Assembly: GCA_023898805.1 (NCBI GenBank)
Contig: CP060260.1
Location: forward strand, 992,001 to 1,056,000
Source: Rhodospirillales bacterium
GTDB lineage: Bacteria > Pseudomonadota > Alphaproteobacteria > Micavibrionales > UBA1664
Direction of reading: 5' to 3'
DNA length: 64,000 bases
Position numbers and translations under genes: made by a program. The notes below the pieces were generated by a model that worked only from the letters and a program-made list of their open reading frames with translations, did not search any database and was not told the origin of the DNA. Below are positions 37,544 through 47,532 of the stretch, piece by piece (position 1 is the stretch's first letter; every line of letters starts with the position of its first letter).

Positions 37544-39160
37544 ATGATCGACCCCACCACCCTCGGCCTTTCCTTTTTCGAAGGTATGGCGCTGATTCTT
37601 TCGCCCTGCATCCTGCCCATCCTGCCGTTGATGCTCGGCGCATCCATCGACGGAGGGCGGGCGCGTCCCGTCGGCATCGTTACCGGCTTCGTGCTGGCTT
37701 TTACCGTCTTTGCCGTCGTCTCGCGCCGCTTGCTGGCGGCGTCCGGCATCGATTCCGAAATTCTGCGCGATGCCTCGCTCATTCTCCTGATGCTTTTCGG
37801 GCTGGTCATGCTGTTCCCCCGCCTTTCCGACCGCTGGGGCACGGCGCTGGGCAGCATCGCCGGACGCGGCGACGCCCTGATCGCACGCATCCGGGGCCGG
37901 GGATTCTGGGGCGGGCTGGGCATCGGCCTGCTGGTCGGCGTGGTCTGGACGCCCTGCGGCGGGCCGATCCTCGGCGCCGCGATCGTCGGCATCGTGCAGG
38001 CGACGTCCGAACTTGCCGCCAGCGCCTCCATTGCCGCGTTTTCGCTGGGCGCGGCCTTGCCGATGCTGGCCATCGCGCTTTCAGGCCGGGCGCTGCTCGA
38101 CCGCATGGGATTCCTTAAAAGACATGCCTACGCGATCCGCCGCACCGTGGGTGTCGTCATGATCGCAGCGGCGGTGACCATTTATTCCGGCTTCGATCTG
38201 AAACTCGTCGCATGGCAAGCGCGCGCGCAAGAAACGGAATCCGCCCCGCCCGCCTTCGCGCACGGGCTGGAAAACCCATATCCAGCACCGGAAATCGCCG
38301 GGATTACCGACTGGATCAATTCATCGCCCCTCACCCTTGCGCAATTGCGCGGCAAGGTGGTTTTGATCGACTTCTGGACCTATTCCTGCATCAACTGCAT
38401 CCGCACCCTGCCCCATGTCACGGCATGGTACGACAAATACAAAAACGACGGTCTGGTCGTGATCGGCGTTCACGCGCCGGAATTTCCGTTTGAAAGAAAG
38501 CTGAAGAATGTCGAGGCCGCGGTAAAGCAATACGGCATCCATTACCCCGTCGCGCTCGACAACGATTTTGCGACATGGCGCGCCTATTCTAATCGCTTCT
38601 GGCCCGCGCATTACCTGATCGACCGGCAGGGCCGCGTCGTCTATACCCATTTCGGCGAAGGAAATTACGACACCACCGAAAACAATATGCGCGCGCTGCT
38701 TGGCATTGACGGACGCGCGCACGATAAACCCGTGGCCATCACCGCCCCCGGCCAGACGCCGGAAACCTATCTTGGTTTCGCGCGCGCCGAAAATTTCGTG
38801 GGCACGTTCGTTTACGACAAGCCGGCGCTTTACGATTTTCCCGCCGCGCTGGAAAAGAACCACTGGGCGCTTTCGGGTTCATGGACCGTGGGCGCGCAAA
38901 AAATCATCGCCGGACCGGACGCGGCCCTGCGATTGAACTTCACGGCGGGCAAGGTGTTTGTGGTGCTGGGCAGCGCCGACAAAAAACCCGTCGGCCTCGC
39001 CCTCAGCCTCGACGGAAAACCCTTGCCGCCCGTGCGCGTGGACGGTGAAAAACTTTATACGCTTTACAACGGCGGCACCTTCGGCGCGGATCACGGCGTC
39101 CTTGAAATCCGCCCCGCCCGCGCGGGGCTTGAGGCCTATGCCTTTACCTTCGGGCAATAG
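37544..39160 (+). CDS. dipZ: DipZ-type protein: CcdA membrane domain fused to a thioredoxin-like domain
   Basis: 538 aa. An N-terminal CcdA-like membrane part has SPCILPILPLMLGA near the start (Cys22) and WTPCGGPIL, the two redox Cys of the electron conduit. The periplasmic thioredoxin-like domain has the active site Cys282-Ile-Asn-Cys285 in DFWTYSCINC, and a C-terminal beta-domain ends the protein (LNFTAGKVFVVLG). It should carry reducing equivalents from the cytoplasm to periplasmic thiols. AGGA at seven bases favours ATG 37544 over 37529. Being opposite a SigF/NrsF pair suggests redox-stress control. Confidence 0.92.
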   Translation: MIDPTTLGLSFFEGMALILSPCILPILPLMLGASIDGGRARPVGIVTGFVLAFTVFAVVSRRLLAASGIDSEILRDASLILLMLFGLVMLFPRLSDRWGTALGSIAGRGDALIARIRGRGFWGGLGIGLLVGVVWTPCGGPILGAAIVGIVQATSELAASASIAAFSLGAALPMLAIALSGRALLDRMGFLKRHAYAIRRTVGVVMIAAAVTIYSGFDLKLVAWQARAQETESAPPAFAHGLENPYPAPEIAGITDWINSSPLTLAQLRGKVVLIDFWTYSCINCIRTLPHVTAWYDKYKNDGLVVIGVHAPEFPFERKLKNVEAAVKQYGIHYPVALDNDFATWRAYSNRFWPAHYLIDRQGRVVYTHFGEGNYDTTENNMRALLGIDGRAHDKPVAITAPGQTPETYLGFARAENFVGTFVYDKPALYDFPAALEKNHWALSGSWTVGAQKIIAGPDAALRLNFTAGKVFVVLGSADKKPVGLALSLDGKPLPPVRVDGEKLYTLYNGGTFGADHGVLEIRPARAGLEAYAFTFGQ

Positions 39161-39209
39161 CATCTGAAAAAACTGGCAATCGTCCGTGCACGCCCGCTAA
39201 AAACGCTGG

Positions 39210-39944
39210 ATGAACCTTCGCCACGCATTTTTGCGCGCCGTGCATGAATACCCGATGAAGATCTATCCGCTGATCTTCATGACGGCGGACATGTTGACCG
39301 GCCTGCACGGCACCAACGGCAAAGGCAGCCTGATCTGGAGTGTATCGGCAGGTCTTGGTGTACTGGGCCACGGGCTCAAGCTGGCCTTCGGCAAAGGCGG
39401 AGAAAAAATCCCCGAAGGGACGATCTTTGCAAAAGGTCAGTTGAAAGCGTTCTTCACGGATTTCGGGCAATACACCATCAGACCTTTTCAACCGTCCTAT
39501 TGGCATGAAATGCAACGGGTCTACGCGAATCTGGATCCCGTTTCGATTGCCGGAAAAATCAAACATACACTGCAACCTTGGCGCTATCCGCTTGATACCG
39601 GCTATATGCTCTTCGCCCTCGCCGGCCTCGGATATCTTGCCGATTCCGCCAATATCTTCGGTTTGCGCGAAAATGGCAGCACGCTGCAATTCGCGCTGGC
39701 TACAACCGTCACCATGGGATCCGTCACCGGCTTTACGACCAACCGCAATGACTTGGCAGGCAGTCTTTACGCCCTTGGCACCGTACTGGCGCTAAGCGCG
39801 GGCATCGCGGCGCAAAGCTGGCCGCTGACCCTGTCCGCGCCGGTCTATCTGGCTGGCAATTATCTGCTCAGCCGCGTCAGGACGGACCATCAATCGGAAT
39901 ATGTCAGCGCCCAAACTGCCGCCGCAAAACCATCCGCGCCCTAG
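39210..39944 (+). CDS. Hypothetical membrane-associated protein
   Basis: 244 aa. Short hydrophobic segments occur near SLIWSVSAGLGVLGHGL, GYMLFALAGLGYLADSA and LAGSLYALGTVLALSAGIAA, so about four membrane spans are likely, with a polar middle stretch (FFTDFGQYTIRPFQPSYWHE). No signal peptide and no family I recognise. It sits between dipZ and the convergent serA. Confidence 0.6.
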   Translation: MNLRHAFLRAVHEYPMKIYPLIFMTADMLTGLHGTNGKGSLIWSVSAGLGVLGHGLKLAFGKGGEKIPEGTIFAKGQLKAFFTDFGQYTIRPFQPSYWHEMQRVYANLDPVSIAGKIKHTLQPWRYPLDTGYMLFALAGLGYLADSANIFGLRENGSTLQFALATTVTMGSVTGFTTNRNDLAGSLYALGTVLALSAGIAAQSWPLTLSAPVYLAGNYLLSRVRTDHQSEYVSAQTAAAKPSAP

Positions 39945-39958
39945 GATCGGGATACTGG

Positions 39959-41536
39959 CTAGAACGACAGACGCTTGACGCTTTCCGCCTGCGGCAGCGC
40001 GCCCAGCTTCGCGCACACCCCGTCATCAACGCGCTGATCGACGGCGATCAACGAAATCGCGTGGCCGCCCGCCGCCACGCGGCCCAGCCGGAAATCGGCG
40101 ATATTGACCCCGGCCTCGGCCAGAATCGAACCGATTCCGCCGATCAATCCCGGCTTGTCCTTGTTGCGCACCAAAAGCATGTTGGGGGTCAGCGCCGCCT
40201 CGACCGGAACCCCGTCCACCGACACGATGCGCGGATGCCCGCCGCCGAACAAAGTGCCCGTGACCGTGCTTTCGCCCTTCGCGGTCTTAACCCGGACGCC
40301 CAGCGCGGTGACCAGATCGTCCGCGCTTTCGCTTTTGCTTTCGGTGAGCGCGATACCGCGCTGTTTGGCGACCGCGGGTGCGGAAACCATATTCACGCCC
40401 TCCAGCGTCACGCCCAGAAGCGCCGCCAGCACCACCGCGCTCAACGGTTTGGTATTCAACCCCGCGACCTGCCCGCGATAGACGATCTCGATGCCGGTGA
40501 TCGCGTCCTCCACCATCTGCCCGGCCAGCCGCCCCACCTGCTCCGCAAGTTTCGTATACGGTTTGAGTTTTGGTGCGTCCTCGGCCGAGATCGAGGGCAT
40601 GTTGACCGCGTTGGTGACCGCCCCGTTAAGAAGGAAATCGGCGATCTGTTCGGCGATCTGGACCGCGACGTTGACCTGCGCCTCGCTGGTCGAAGCGCCC
40701 AGATGCGGCGTGCAGATGACATTATCCATGCCGAAAAAGATATTTTCCTTGGCGGGTTCGGTTTCAAAGACGTCCAGCGCCGCGCCCGCGACCTGCCCGC
40801 TTTCCAGCGCGGCCTTAAGGTCCGCTTCCACCACCAGCCCGCCGCGCGCGACGTTCAGGATGCGCACGCCCTTTTTCATTTTCGCGAACGCGTCTTTGTT
40901 GATGATGCCGCGCGTCTTGTCGGTCATCGGCGTATGGATGGTGATGAAATCCGCGCGCGCGAACAAATCGTCCAGTTCCACCTTTTCGATGCCCAGTTCC
41001 GTGGCCCGCGCCTCGCTCAAAAACGGGTCGAACCCGATCACCCGCATCTTCAGCCCCTGCGCCCGGTCGATGACGATCGCTCCGATATTGCCGCAGCCAA
41101 TGACGCCAAGCGTCTTGCCCATCAGCTCGACACCCATGAATTTCGATTTTTCCCATTTGCCCGCATGCGTGCTGGCGTTGGCCTGCGGAATCTGGCGCGC
41201 CAGCGCCATCAGCATCGCGACCGTATGCTCGGCCGTGGTCACCGAATTGCCGAACGGCGTGTTCATGACCACGATGCCGGCATTGGTCGCGGCCGGCACG
41301 TCGATCGTGTCGACGCCGATGCCCGCGCGCCCGATGACTTTCAACGCCCCCGCCCCGGTCAACACTTCCGCCGGAATCTTGGTGGCCGAACGCACTGCCA
41401 CGCCGTCATACTGGCCAAGCGCGGATTTCAGCTCGTCTGGCGTCAGCCCCGGCTTGCTTTCGACCTCGACCCCGCGCGCGGCCAGAATTTCGGCGCAAAC
41501 GGCATCCATTTTATCGGCGATCAATACTTTGGGCAT
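39959..41536 (-). CDS. serA: D-3-phosphoglycerate dehydrogenase
   Basis: 525 aa, the long form with an intervening domain and a C-terminal ACT domain. The NAD fold has GVIGCGNIGAIV, and the catalytic segments INVARGGLVVEADL and VICTPHLGAST are present. The ACT part includes NKPGLIGGIGSILAEAGVNI-like sequence (DKPGLIGGIG). First committed step of serine synthesis; serC and serB lie 4-6 kb away. Confidence 0.96.
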   Translation of the reverse strand: MPKVLIADKMDAVCAEILAARGVEVESKPGLTPDELKSALGQYDGVAVRSATKIPAEVLTGAGALKVIGRAGIGVDTIDVPAATNAGIVVMNTPFGNSVTTAEHTVAMLMALARQIPQANASTHAGKWEKSKFMGVELMGKTLGVIGCGNIGAIVIDRAQGLKMRVIGFDPFLSEARATELGIEKVELDDLFARADFITIHTPMTDKTRGIINKDAFAKMKKGVRILNVARGGLVVEADLKAALESGQVAGAALDVFETEPAKENIFFGMDNVICTPHLGASTSEAQVNVAVQIAEQIADFLLNGAVTNAVNMPSISAEDAPKLKPYTKLAEQVGRLAGQMVEDAITGIEIVYRGQVAGLNTKPLSAVVLAALLGVTLEGVNMVSAPAVAKQRGIALTESKSESADDLVTALGVRVKTAKGESTVTGTLFGGGHPRIVSVDGVPVEAALTPNMLLVRNKDKPGLIGGIGSILAEAGVNIADFRLGRVAAGGHAISLIAVDQRVDDGVCAKLGALPQAESVKRLSF

Positions 41537-41615
41537 GACGGGCTTTCTCCGCGATTATCGTTTCGTTTTGTCTAGACCCGGGCTACGGCAAAAGCAAGGC
41601 GGGCATAGGCACGTC

Positions 41616-43409
41616 CTAGGCAGGATGGTCCTGTTTTTCCATGAACAGGGCGTATGCGCCCTCGGTCCTGGGCGCCGCCCGTTCGCCGCGCGAAAACAGC
41701 CGCAGATTCCCGTTGCGTCCGATGACGCCGACCACCATCAGCGTTTCGCTTTCGACCGGAACCTTGATTTCGTCCCCGTCTGGCGCCTTGCCGATACGCG
41801 AGGTGCGAAATCGCCAGCCTTCGGCATACAGGCTTTCCAGCCGGTCGAGGGTCAGCCGGTCCGGCGCCCATTCCCGGCCCTTGAGCATCCGCGCCAGACG
41901 GTGGCGCAGCGCCACGCCTTCTTCGTCCGGGTGCAGGGTATAAAGCCGCGCCCGCCCCATCACGTCGGCGAATTGGCCGCACAGCAACGCGTTATAGGCA
42001 GGGTTGGGCGTCGCCGCCAAAAGCGCGTCATAGGCGTGGTGTTCGACCGCCGCCTCGGCGTTTTCCGACAAAAGCTCGCCGTAATAAACCGGAATGTCCG
42101 AAAGCCGCGCCGCCTGCAGCCGTCGCCAGTCGCCGTCCGCGATCAGCACGTCGATGCCGCGCGCGCGCAACACTTCGGCCAGTTGCACCGCCCATCCCCA
42201 CGCCCCGGCGATGATCAGCCCGTTATGGCTTTCAAGCGTCAGGCACAGCCGCCGCGCCAGTTGCCGCACGCTCAAACCCTGCGCCAGCACGCTGATGACG
42301 ACGATGGAAAAACATAAAGGCAAAATCTGCGCCCCGTCGGCATAGCCGACCTCGACCATCAGCGGACCAAGAACACCGGCCATCGCGGCACAGACCACGC
42401 CGCGCGGCGCAACCCAGCCGATCAACACCAGCTCGCGCAGGTTCAAATTGGAAAACACCCCGGCGATCAACGCCGTCAAAGGCCGGACGATGAACAACAA
42501 CGCCAGAATGAACGGCACCCCGCGCCAATTCATCGACAGCATGACCCGCGCGTTCAGGTCCGCGGTCAAAAGCAAAAATACCCCCGACACCAAAAGCAGC
42601 GTCGTCGTTTCCTTGAACCGGCGGATTTCCTGTATGCTTTCGACCGGCAGATTGGCCAGCGTCATGCCGTACGCCATCACCGCGATCAGCCCGGATTCGT
42701 GCAGCGCCAGATTGCTGGCATAAAACATCACGATCACCGCGACCAGCAGCATCGGGGATTTAAGGTATTCCGGCACCCATCCTTCGCGAAACACGCGCGC
42801 GGTGATGAATCCGGCGGCGATCGCGGCGGCGGCGATCAGCGCGATCAACCCCAGACGCTCGATAAAGAACCCCATGCCCGCGCCCGCGACGGTAAAATAC
42901 TCGAACGCCAGAAACGCGATCAAAATACCAACGGGATCGTTGAATATCCCTTCCCATTTCAGGACCGAGGCGACGCGATGCTGCAACAACGCGTGCCGCA
43001 GCATCGGCATGATGACCGTGGGGCCGGTGACCACCAGCATCCCGCCCAGCACCGCCGCGACGGGGAATTCCAGCCCCGCGATATAATGCGCGGCCAGCGT
43101 GATCAGCCCCCACCCCACCGGCGCGCCCAGAATGACGATGCTGCCCACCGCCTTGCGTGCTTCGGCAATATCCTTCAGGCGTAGTTGTAGCCCGCCCTCG
43201 AACAGGATGATCGCGATCGCGGCCTCGATCGCGGGCCGGAACATCGGCCCCATCAGCGCGCGCGGATCGATCACATGTGCAAGAGGGCCGAGCGCGAAAC
43301 CAAACAGCAGCAAAAATACGATCGCGGGAATACGCAGCCGCCATGCCAGCCATTGCGCGGCCATGGCCGCGATGCCGATAACGGCGATCTGAAAAAAAAG
43401 CGCGTTCAC
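41616..43409 (-). CDS. Monovalent cation/proton antiporter (CPA family) with a C-terminal nucleotide-binding domain
   Basis: 597 aa from the GTG at 43409 (a TTG at 43445 is the only longer in-frame start). About twelve spans, with the family's VTGPTVIMPML, FNDPVGILIAF and VAPRGVVCAAMAGVLG motifs. A TrkA-N-like domain (SHNGLIIAGAWGWAVQLAE, RGIDVLIADGDWRR) follows, then a TrkA-C-like tail. It probably exchanges Na+ or K+ for H+. Confidence 0.88.
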   Translation of the reverse strand: MNALFFQIAVIGIAAMAAQWLAWRLRIPAIVFLLLFGFALGPLAHVIDPRALMGPMFRPAIEAAIAIILFEGGLQLRLKDIAEARKAVGSIVILGAPVGWGLITLAAHYIAGLEFPVAAVLGGMLVVTGPTVIMPMLRHALLQHRVASVLKWEGIFNDPVGILIAFLAFEYFTVAGAGMGFFIERLGLIALIAAAAIAAGFITARVFREGWVPEYLKSPMLLVAVIVMFYASNLALHESGLIAVMAYGMTLANLPVESIQEIRRFKETTTLLLVSGVFLLLTADLNARVMLSMNWRGVPFILALLFIVRPLTALIAGVFSNLNLRELVLIGWVAPRGVVCAAMAGVLGPLMVEVGYADGAQILPLCFSIVVISVLAQGLSVRQLARRLCLTLESHNGLIIAGAWGWAVQLAEVLRARGIDVLIADGDWRRLQAARLSDIPVYYGELLSENAEAAVEHHAYDALLAATPNPAYNALLCGQFADVMGRARLYTLHPDEEGVALRHRLARMLKGREWAPDRLTLDRLESLYAEGWRFRTSRIGKAPDGDEIKVPVESETLMVVGVIGRNGNLRLFSRGERAAPRTEGAYALFMEKQDHPA

Positions 43410-43499
43410 GCCCAAAAGGGTGCCGCACCCGCGCGCGGCTGGCAACCCGCATAAAAATGCCCGTAAAAAACTGGGTGCCGCGAATCCGCCGCAAAAATG

Positions 43500-44039
43500 C
43501 TAACGCCTGTAGACCCGGCGCGCCCCGCCAAACGACCGCTGCCACGCGTCATCCTGCTGCTTCAGGGCCACAAACGTGGTCCTGTGCTGCGCGGGGCCAA
43601 GCCGCACCGGCGCGGGCGCGGTTTTTTTATGCCGCCTTTTAAAGCTTTCGTGCCAGGCGTCCAGCGAATCGAACGCACCACCCAGCATACCCGTGCGCTG
43701 ATAACACCCGGCGCTTTCAGCCAGCTTCCCGGCGGCCTTGAGGATTTCCGAATCCTCAACCCCGCCCCGCACCAGCGTCCGTCGCAGCGGCGATGCCCGC
43801 TCAATGCCAACCCGCCCGCCCTCAACCTTCAGGCAAGCGCGCAACGCATCCAGCGTGACCATCACGACAGGCCGCGCCAGATCGTTGGTCGTGAACAGGA
43901 CGCTGAACCCCGCCCCGTCGCGAACACAACCGTAAAACCCGGCGGGCAAAGGTTTCAAAAGCCCCGCTTCCTCGGTGAAGGCGCGCTGCGCCGTCTGCAT
44001 ACGCATCACCGCCTCAGATGACGTGAAGCCGACCTTCAT
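43500..44039 (-). CDS. Hypothetical protein, downstream member of an unknown pair
   Basis: 179 aa from the ATG at 44039. High third-position GC supports a coding strand. It contains a stretch like FYGCVRDGAGFSVLFTTND and ends in a basic, Arg/Lys-rich C-terminus (FKRRHKKTAPAPVRL, GGARRVYRR). No signal peptide or membrane span. It overlaps the preceding gene by 26 bases. No family recognised. Confidence 0.5.
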   Translation of the reverse strand: MKVGFTSSEAVMRMQTAQRAFTEEAGLLKPLPAGFYGCVRDGAGFSVLFTTNDLARPVVMVTLDALRACLKVEGGRVGIERASPLRRTLVRGGVEDSEILKAAGKLAESAGCYQRTGMLGGAFDSLDAWHESFKRRHKKTAPAPVRLGPAQHRTTFVALKQQDDAWQRSFGGARRVYRR

Positions 44040-44484
44040 GGCGGGGCACAACGATTACAACAGCCGGTGCGGGCGCGCATGGCGACATTTCGTTGCACTT
44101 TTCCATGAAGGCGGGAAAATCGGGAGTGCGCAACCAGCCTGCCGCCGCCATGCCCGCGCCACGAACCTCGTGAATTGCGCCAGTCCGATCATCCATGACG
44201 CCGTCATAAATTTGTGAATCGGAAAGTCTCTCGCCTTGATGAATCAGGACTCGCGAATTTGCGCCATCTTTTGCGGCGGTGGGAAAGGCGGCCGCTTCGG
44301 TACCCGATTCCTGAACGATGGCGTGGATCACCTGAGCAATGCTGCCGCCAGCCTGCCTGATCACCCGAAAACCGGCAATCTGGAAGCGGATGGCGCGAGC
44401 ACCGGGCATGGCCGCCTGATTGAATGCCTGACCGCCATCGGCCTGATCGCCATCGGTTGGGAAGGAAGGGTTGTGCATATTCAT
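44014..44484 (-). CDS. Hypothetical protein, upstream member of an unknown pair
   Basis: 156 aa from the ATG at 44484. Middle region QAGGSIAQVIHAIVQESGTE and SDSQIYDGVMDDRTGAIHEV look like a small folded domain; the N-terminus is polar (MHNPSFPTDGDQADGG). It may be co-transcribed with the 43500 gene. Not recognised. Confidence 0.5.
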   Translation of the reverse strand: MNMHNPSFPTDGDQADGGQAFNQAAMPGARAIRFQIAGFRVIRQAGGSIAQVIHAIVQESGTEAAAFPTAAKDGANSRVLIHQGERLSDSQIYDGVMDDRTGAIHEVRGAGMAAAGWLRTPDFPAFMEKCNEMSPCAPAPAVVIVVPRHEGRLHVI

Positions 44485-44527
44485 GGTCTATTTCTTTCTC
44501 TCTAGTCCGTTTGTCCGAAGTTTTTTG

Positions 44528-44567
44528 GTAAAAAAATTTGCGCCCTTGCGGGGGTTCCGAAGGGCGC
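44528..44567 (-). terminator. Probable terminator of serC
   Basis: On the minus strand GCGCCCTT and AAGGGCGC pair around a 12-base loop and are followed by AAA and a run of seven T. The surrounding 44485-44773 stretch (289 bases) lies between serC and the unknown ORF at 44484 and shows nothing else convincing. Confidence 0.65.
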
Positions 44568-44773
44568 TGGCAGCGTGTCTTGGGTCTTTGCTTTACATTT
44601 GACCTATACCGCCCGCGCCTCCTTGCCAAGTACGGCAAGAAGGTTCACAAGAAGCACCACGATGACGGTGCGTATGGCGGCAGTGACGCGCATGGGTCTA
44701 AGTATTATTGATCCGCACGCGGCCGCGCAACAAAAAATTACGCGCCGCAGCAATTTAAAACAATATTGCGCCA

Positions 44774-45949
44774 TTACGCGGCTTGCGCCTTGAGCGATGC
44801 ATAGGCCCAGTCAAGCCACGGCAGCAACGCGGCGATATCCGTCGCCTCGACCGTCGCGCCGCCCCAAATGCGGATTCCCCCCGGCGCATCGCGGTACGAA
44901 CCGATATCCTTGCCGACATTTTCCTCGTCCAGCGTCTTGACCAACGATTTGAGCAGCGCATCCTGCGCCGCCTGCGGCAGGGCCGTAAACCAAGGATCCT
45001 TGACCTTGAGGCAGATCGATGTGATCGAACGCGTAGTCGGCGCCTCGGGCAAAAACGCGACCCATTCCGACGCCGCGACCCAGCGCTCCACCGTCGCGAA
45101 ATTGGCCTGACACCGGACCATAAGACCTTTAAGCCCGCCCGCTTTTTCCGCCCATGCCAGCGCATCAAGACAATCCTCGACGCACAGCATCGAAGGCGTG
45201 TTGATGGTCGCGCCCTCGAAAATCTCGGCATTCAGTTTGACGTTTCCGTCCTTGTCCTTCTTGGTCATGCGGAAAATTTTTGGCAGCGGACGCGGCGGTT
45301 TATAGCCTTCCAGCCGCGCGACCGCGCGCGGGGATAGCACCAGCATCCCGTGCGCCGCCTCGCCGCCCAGCACCTTTTGCCACGACCATGTCACGACGTC
45401 GAGCTTCTCCCACGGCAGGTCATAGGCGAACACCGCCGACGTCGCGTCGCAGATCGTAAGCCCCTTGCGCTCGGCCTTGATCCACGCGCCGTCCGGCACC
45501 CGCACACCCGATGTCGTGCCGTTCCAGGTAAACACCACGTCCCGGTCGCAATCCACCTGTCCCAGATCCGGCAAAAACCCGTAATCGGCGGTGAATTCGC
45601 GCACGTCCGGCAATTTCAGCTGCCCGGTGATGTCCTTAAGCCATTCCGTCCCGAACGATTCCCACGCCAGCACGTCGACCCCGCGTTCACCCAGCATCGA
45701 CCACAGCGCCATTTCCACCGCGCCCGTGTCGGACGCGGGCACGATGCCGACCACGTAATCGGCGGGAATGCCCAAAAGCCTGCGGTGTCCATCGATCACC
45801 GCCTGAAGTTTCTTTTTGCCCGGCGCCGCGCGGTGCGAACGCGCGACCAGCGCGCTCGCCAGCGCTGCGACGCTCCACCCCGGACGCTTCGCGCACGGGC
45901 CTGAGGAAAACATCGGAACTTGGGGCTTCGCGGTCGGCTTCGTTGTCAT
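44774..45949 (-). CDS. serC: Phosphoserine aminotransferase
   Basis: 391 aa, the alphaproteobacterial SerC form. N-terminal [13 protein letters not shown], the PLP Lys in [16 protein letters not shown] and [18 protein letters not shown] identify it. It converts phosphohydroxypyruvate to phosphoserine using glutamate. It diverges from serB with only 29 bases between the starts. Confidence 0.96.
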   Translation of the reverse strand: MTTKPTAKPQVPMFSSGPCAKRPGWSVAALASALVARSHRAAPGKKKLQAVIDGHRRLLGIPADYVVGIVPASDTGAVEMALWSMLGERGVDVLAWESFGTEWLKDITGQLKLPDVREFTADYGFLPDLGQVDCDRDVVFTWNGTTSGVRVPDGAWIKAERKGLTICDATSAVFAYDLPWEKLDVVTWSWQKVLGGEAAHGMLVLSPRAVARLEGYKPPRPLPKIFRMTKKDKDGNVKLNAEIFEGATINTPSMLCVEDCLDALAWAEKAGGLKGLMVRCQANFATVERWVAASEWVAFLPEAPTTRSITSICLKVKDPWFTALPQAAQDALLKSLVKTLDEENVGKDIGSYRDAPGGIRIWGGATVEATDIAALLPWLDWAYASLKAQAA

Positions 45950-45978
45950 GATGGATCGTTGCTGTTAGGGTTTTTGGC

Positions 45979-46845
45979 GTGTCCTACGTCATCACACTCA
46001 TTGCCCCAAGCCAAGACCCCTTTTTCGACGAGCGCCCGCGCGCAATTTTGCGCGAGGCGGGGATAGCCGAAACCGCCCGCGCCGTGCTTGCGCCCAACCG
46101 CGCGGTCGATCTGATGGCCGACGCGCCCGCGCCCAAATGGGCGCTTGACGCCATTCGTACCCAATGCCGCGTCGACGTCCTCTGCCAGCCGCTTGAAACC
46201 CGCGCCAAGCGCCTGTTTCTGGCCGACATGGACGCAACCATGGTCGCCGAGGAAACACTCGACGAACTTGCGGGAATCGCGGGCATAAAAGACCGTATCG
46301 CCGCGATCACCCGCCGCGCGATGAACGGCGAGCTTGATTTTCACGCGGCCTTGCGCGAACGCGTCGCGCTTTTGCGCGGCCTGCCCGAAACCGCGCTGGA
46401 GCGCACCGCCGCCGCGATGCATTTCACGCCCGGCGGCGAAACGCTGATCAAAACACTCAAACATCACCGCGTGCATTGCGTGCTGGTCTCGGGCGGGTTC
46501 ACCTATTTCACCGCGCGCGTCGCGGCGCATCTGGGGTTCGACGAACATCACGGCAATACGCTGATCGTTGAAAACGGCGCGCTTGCCGGCACGGTCGCCG
46601 ATCCCGTTCTGGACAAATCCTTCAAAAAACACTGCCTTGAATCCACCGCCGCGCGGCTGGGCATCGGCCTCGATCAAACCTTGGCCATCGGCGATGGCGC
46701 GAACGACCTGCCGATGCTGGAAAGCGCGGGGCTGGGCGTGGGATTCGAATCCAAACAGGTGCTGCGCGACGCCCTGCCAAACCATCTGCTGTTCAACGGC
46801 CTCGATGCCCTGCTTTACGGGCTGGGCTTGCCCCATATGGACTGA
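45979..46845 (+). CDS. serB: Phosphoserine phosphatase
   Basis: 288 aa from a GTG start. The HAD motif I is LFLADMDATMVAEE (DxDxT), motif II VLVSGGFTYFT, and motif III/IV include AIGDGANDLPML. A ~75-residue N-terminal regulatory part precedes it. It dephosphorylates phosphoserine, last step of serine synthesis. Its end overlaps the convergent MsrA-like gene by 31 bases. Confidence 0.95.
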   Translation: MSYVITLIAPSQDPFFDERPRAILREAGIAETARAVLAPNRAVDLMADAPAPKWALDAIRTQCRVDVLCQPLETRAKRLFLADMDATMVAEETLDELAGIAGIKDRIAAITRRAMNGELDFHAALRERVALLRGLPETALERTAAAMHFTPGGETLIKTLKHHRVHCVLVSGGFTYFTARVAAHLGFDEHHGNTLIVENGALAGTVADPVLDKSFKKHCLESTAARLGIGLDQTLAIGDGANDLPMLESAGLGVGFESKQVLRDALPNHLLFNGLDALLYGLGLPHMD

Positions 46846-47423
46846 AGCCGCGCCGCGCGGCGGCACAGCTTGTTATACAGCCAGTACCGCAGGGGGTTTT
46901 TCTCGTAATAACGCTGCTGCCCGATTTCGGCGGGATAAAAAATGCCCGCGGGCAAAATTGCGGTCGCGACGTGAATGTCGTTGCCATTCGCGTCCGAAAA
47001 CGCCGTGTTGTCGGTTTCCATCAGCATTCTGGCGTCCGCCGCGGCCTGCGCCTGCGCCGCGCCATAGGTATAGATCGCGCTGGTATATTGCGCGCCGTGG
47101 TCGCAAAACTGCCCACGTGAATCCGTGGGGTCGATCGCACGCCAGTAAGCATGTAGCAATTGTTCGTAACTGACCGCCGCGTCGTTGAAGATGACCAGCA
47201 CCACGAAACGGTGCCCGGTGCGCCCGTGCGCCACGTCGGCATAATGCGGGTTCGCTTCCGTCCCGCCGGTATAGCCGGCAACCGTACGCTCGACCCCGGG
47301 CAGGGAATCGAACATCGCTTGCAACGCCCAGAAATTCCCGCCCGCGAACAAGGCGGTCTGGTCCGCCGCGCGCGCGGCGCAGGGTATTAAAATCATGATG
47401 AAAAGCAAAACCGCCAGACGCAT
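46815..47423 (-). CDS. MsrA-like exported protein lacking the catalytic cysteine
   Basis: 202 aa. A signal peptide (RLAVLLFIMILIPCAARAA) precedes an MsrA fold: VAGYTGGTEANPHYADVAHG, HAYWRAIDPTDSRG and HGAQYTSAIYTY. The active-site motif that normally reads GCFWG is GGNFWAL (Asn at residue 30), and the Glu of the HxEvV motif is Phe (GHRFVVLV). Methionine sulfoxide reduction by the usual Cys chemistry is therefore not expected. Remaining Cys are in QFCDHG and NKLCRRA. It may be a pseudoenzyme in the periplasm. Confidence 0.85.
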   Translation of the reverse strand: MRLAVLLFIMILIPCAARAADQTALFAGGNFWALQAMFDSLPGVERTVAGYTGGTEANPHYADVAHGRTGHRFVVLVIFNDAAVSYEQLLHAYWRAIDPTDSRGQFCDHGAQYTSAIYTYGAAQAQAAADARMLMETDNTAFSDANGNDIHVATAILPAGIFYPAEIGQQRYYEKNPLRYWLYNKLCRRAARLQSIWGKPSP

Positions 47424-47474
47424 ATCCGGGCCGATCGTATCATCCCGCGCGTATTAGGCAAAAAAACAAAAATG

Positions 47475-47510
47475 GCAAAAAAAGAAAGGGCGCCACGAAG
47501 GCGCCCTTTC
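47475..47510 (-). terminator. Terminator of the porin gene
   Basis: GAAAGGGCGCC and GGCGCCCTTTC form an 11-base stem with an ACGAA loop; followed on the minus strand by a T-rich run. It is 23 bases after the porin stop. Confidence 0.9.
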
Positions 47511-47532
47511 GTATTCGTCCAATCCTTGCGGA

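Noticed and set aside
44580..44711. A 43-codon TTG-started frame ending in a His/Lys-rich, GSKYY peptide
   Set aside because: No ATG or GTG start and no ribosome binding site, and it lies in the serC 3' region; the composition alone is not enough.
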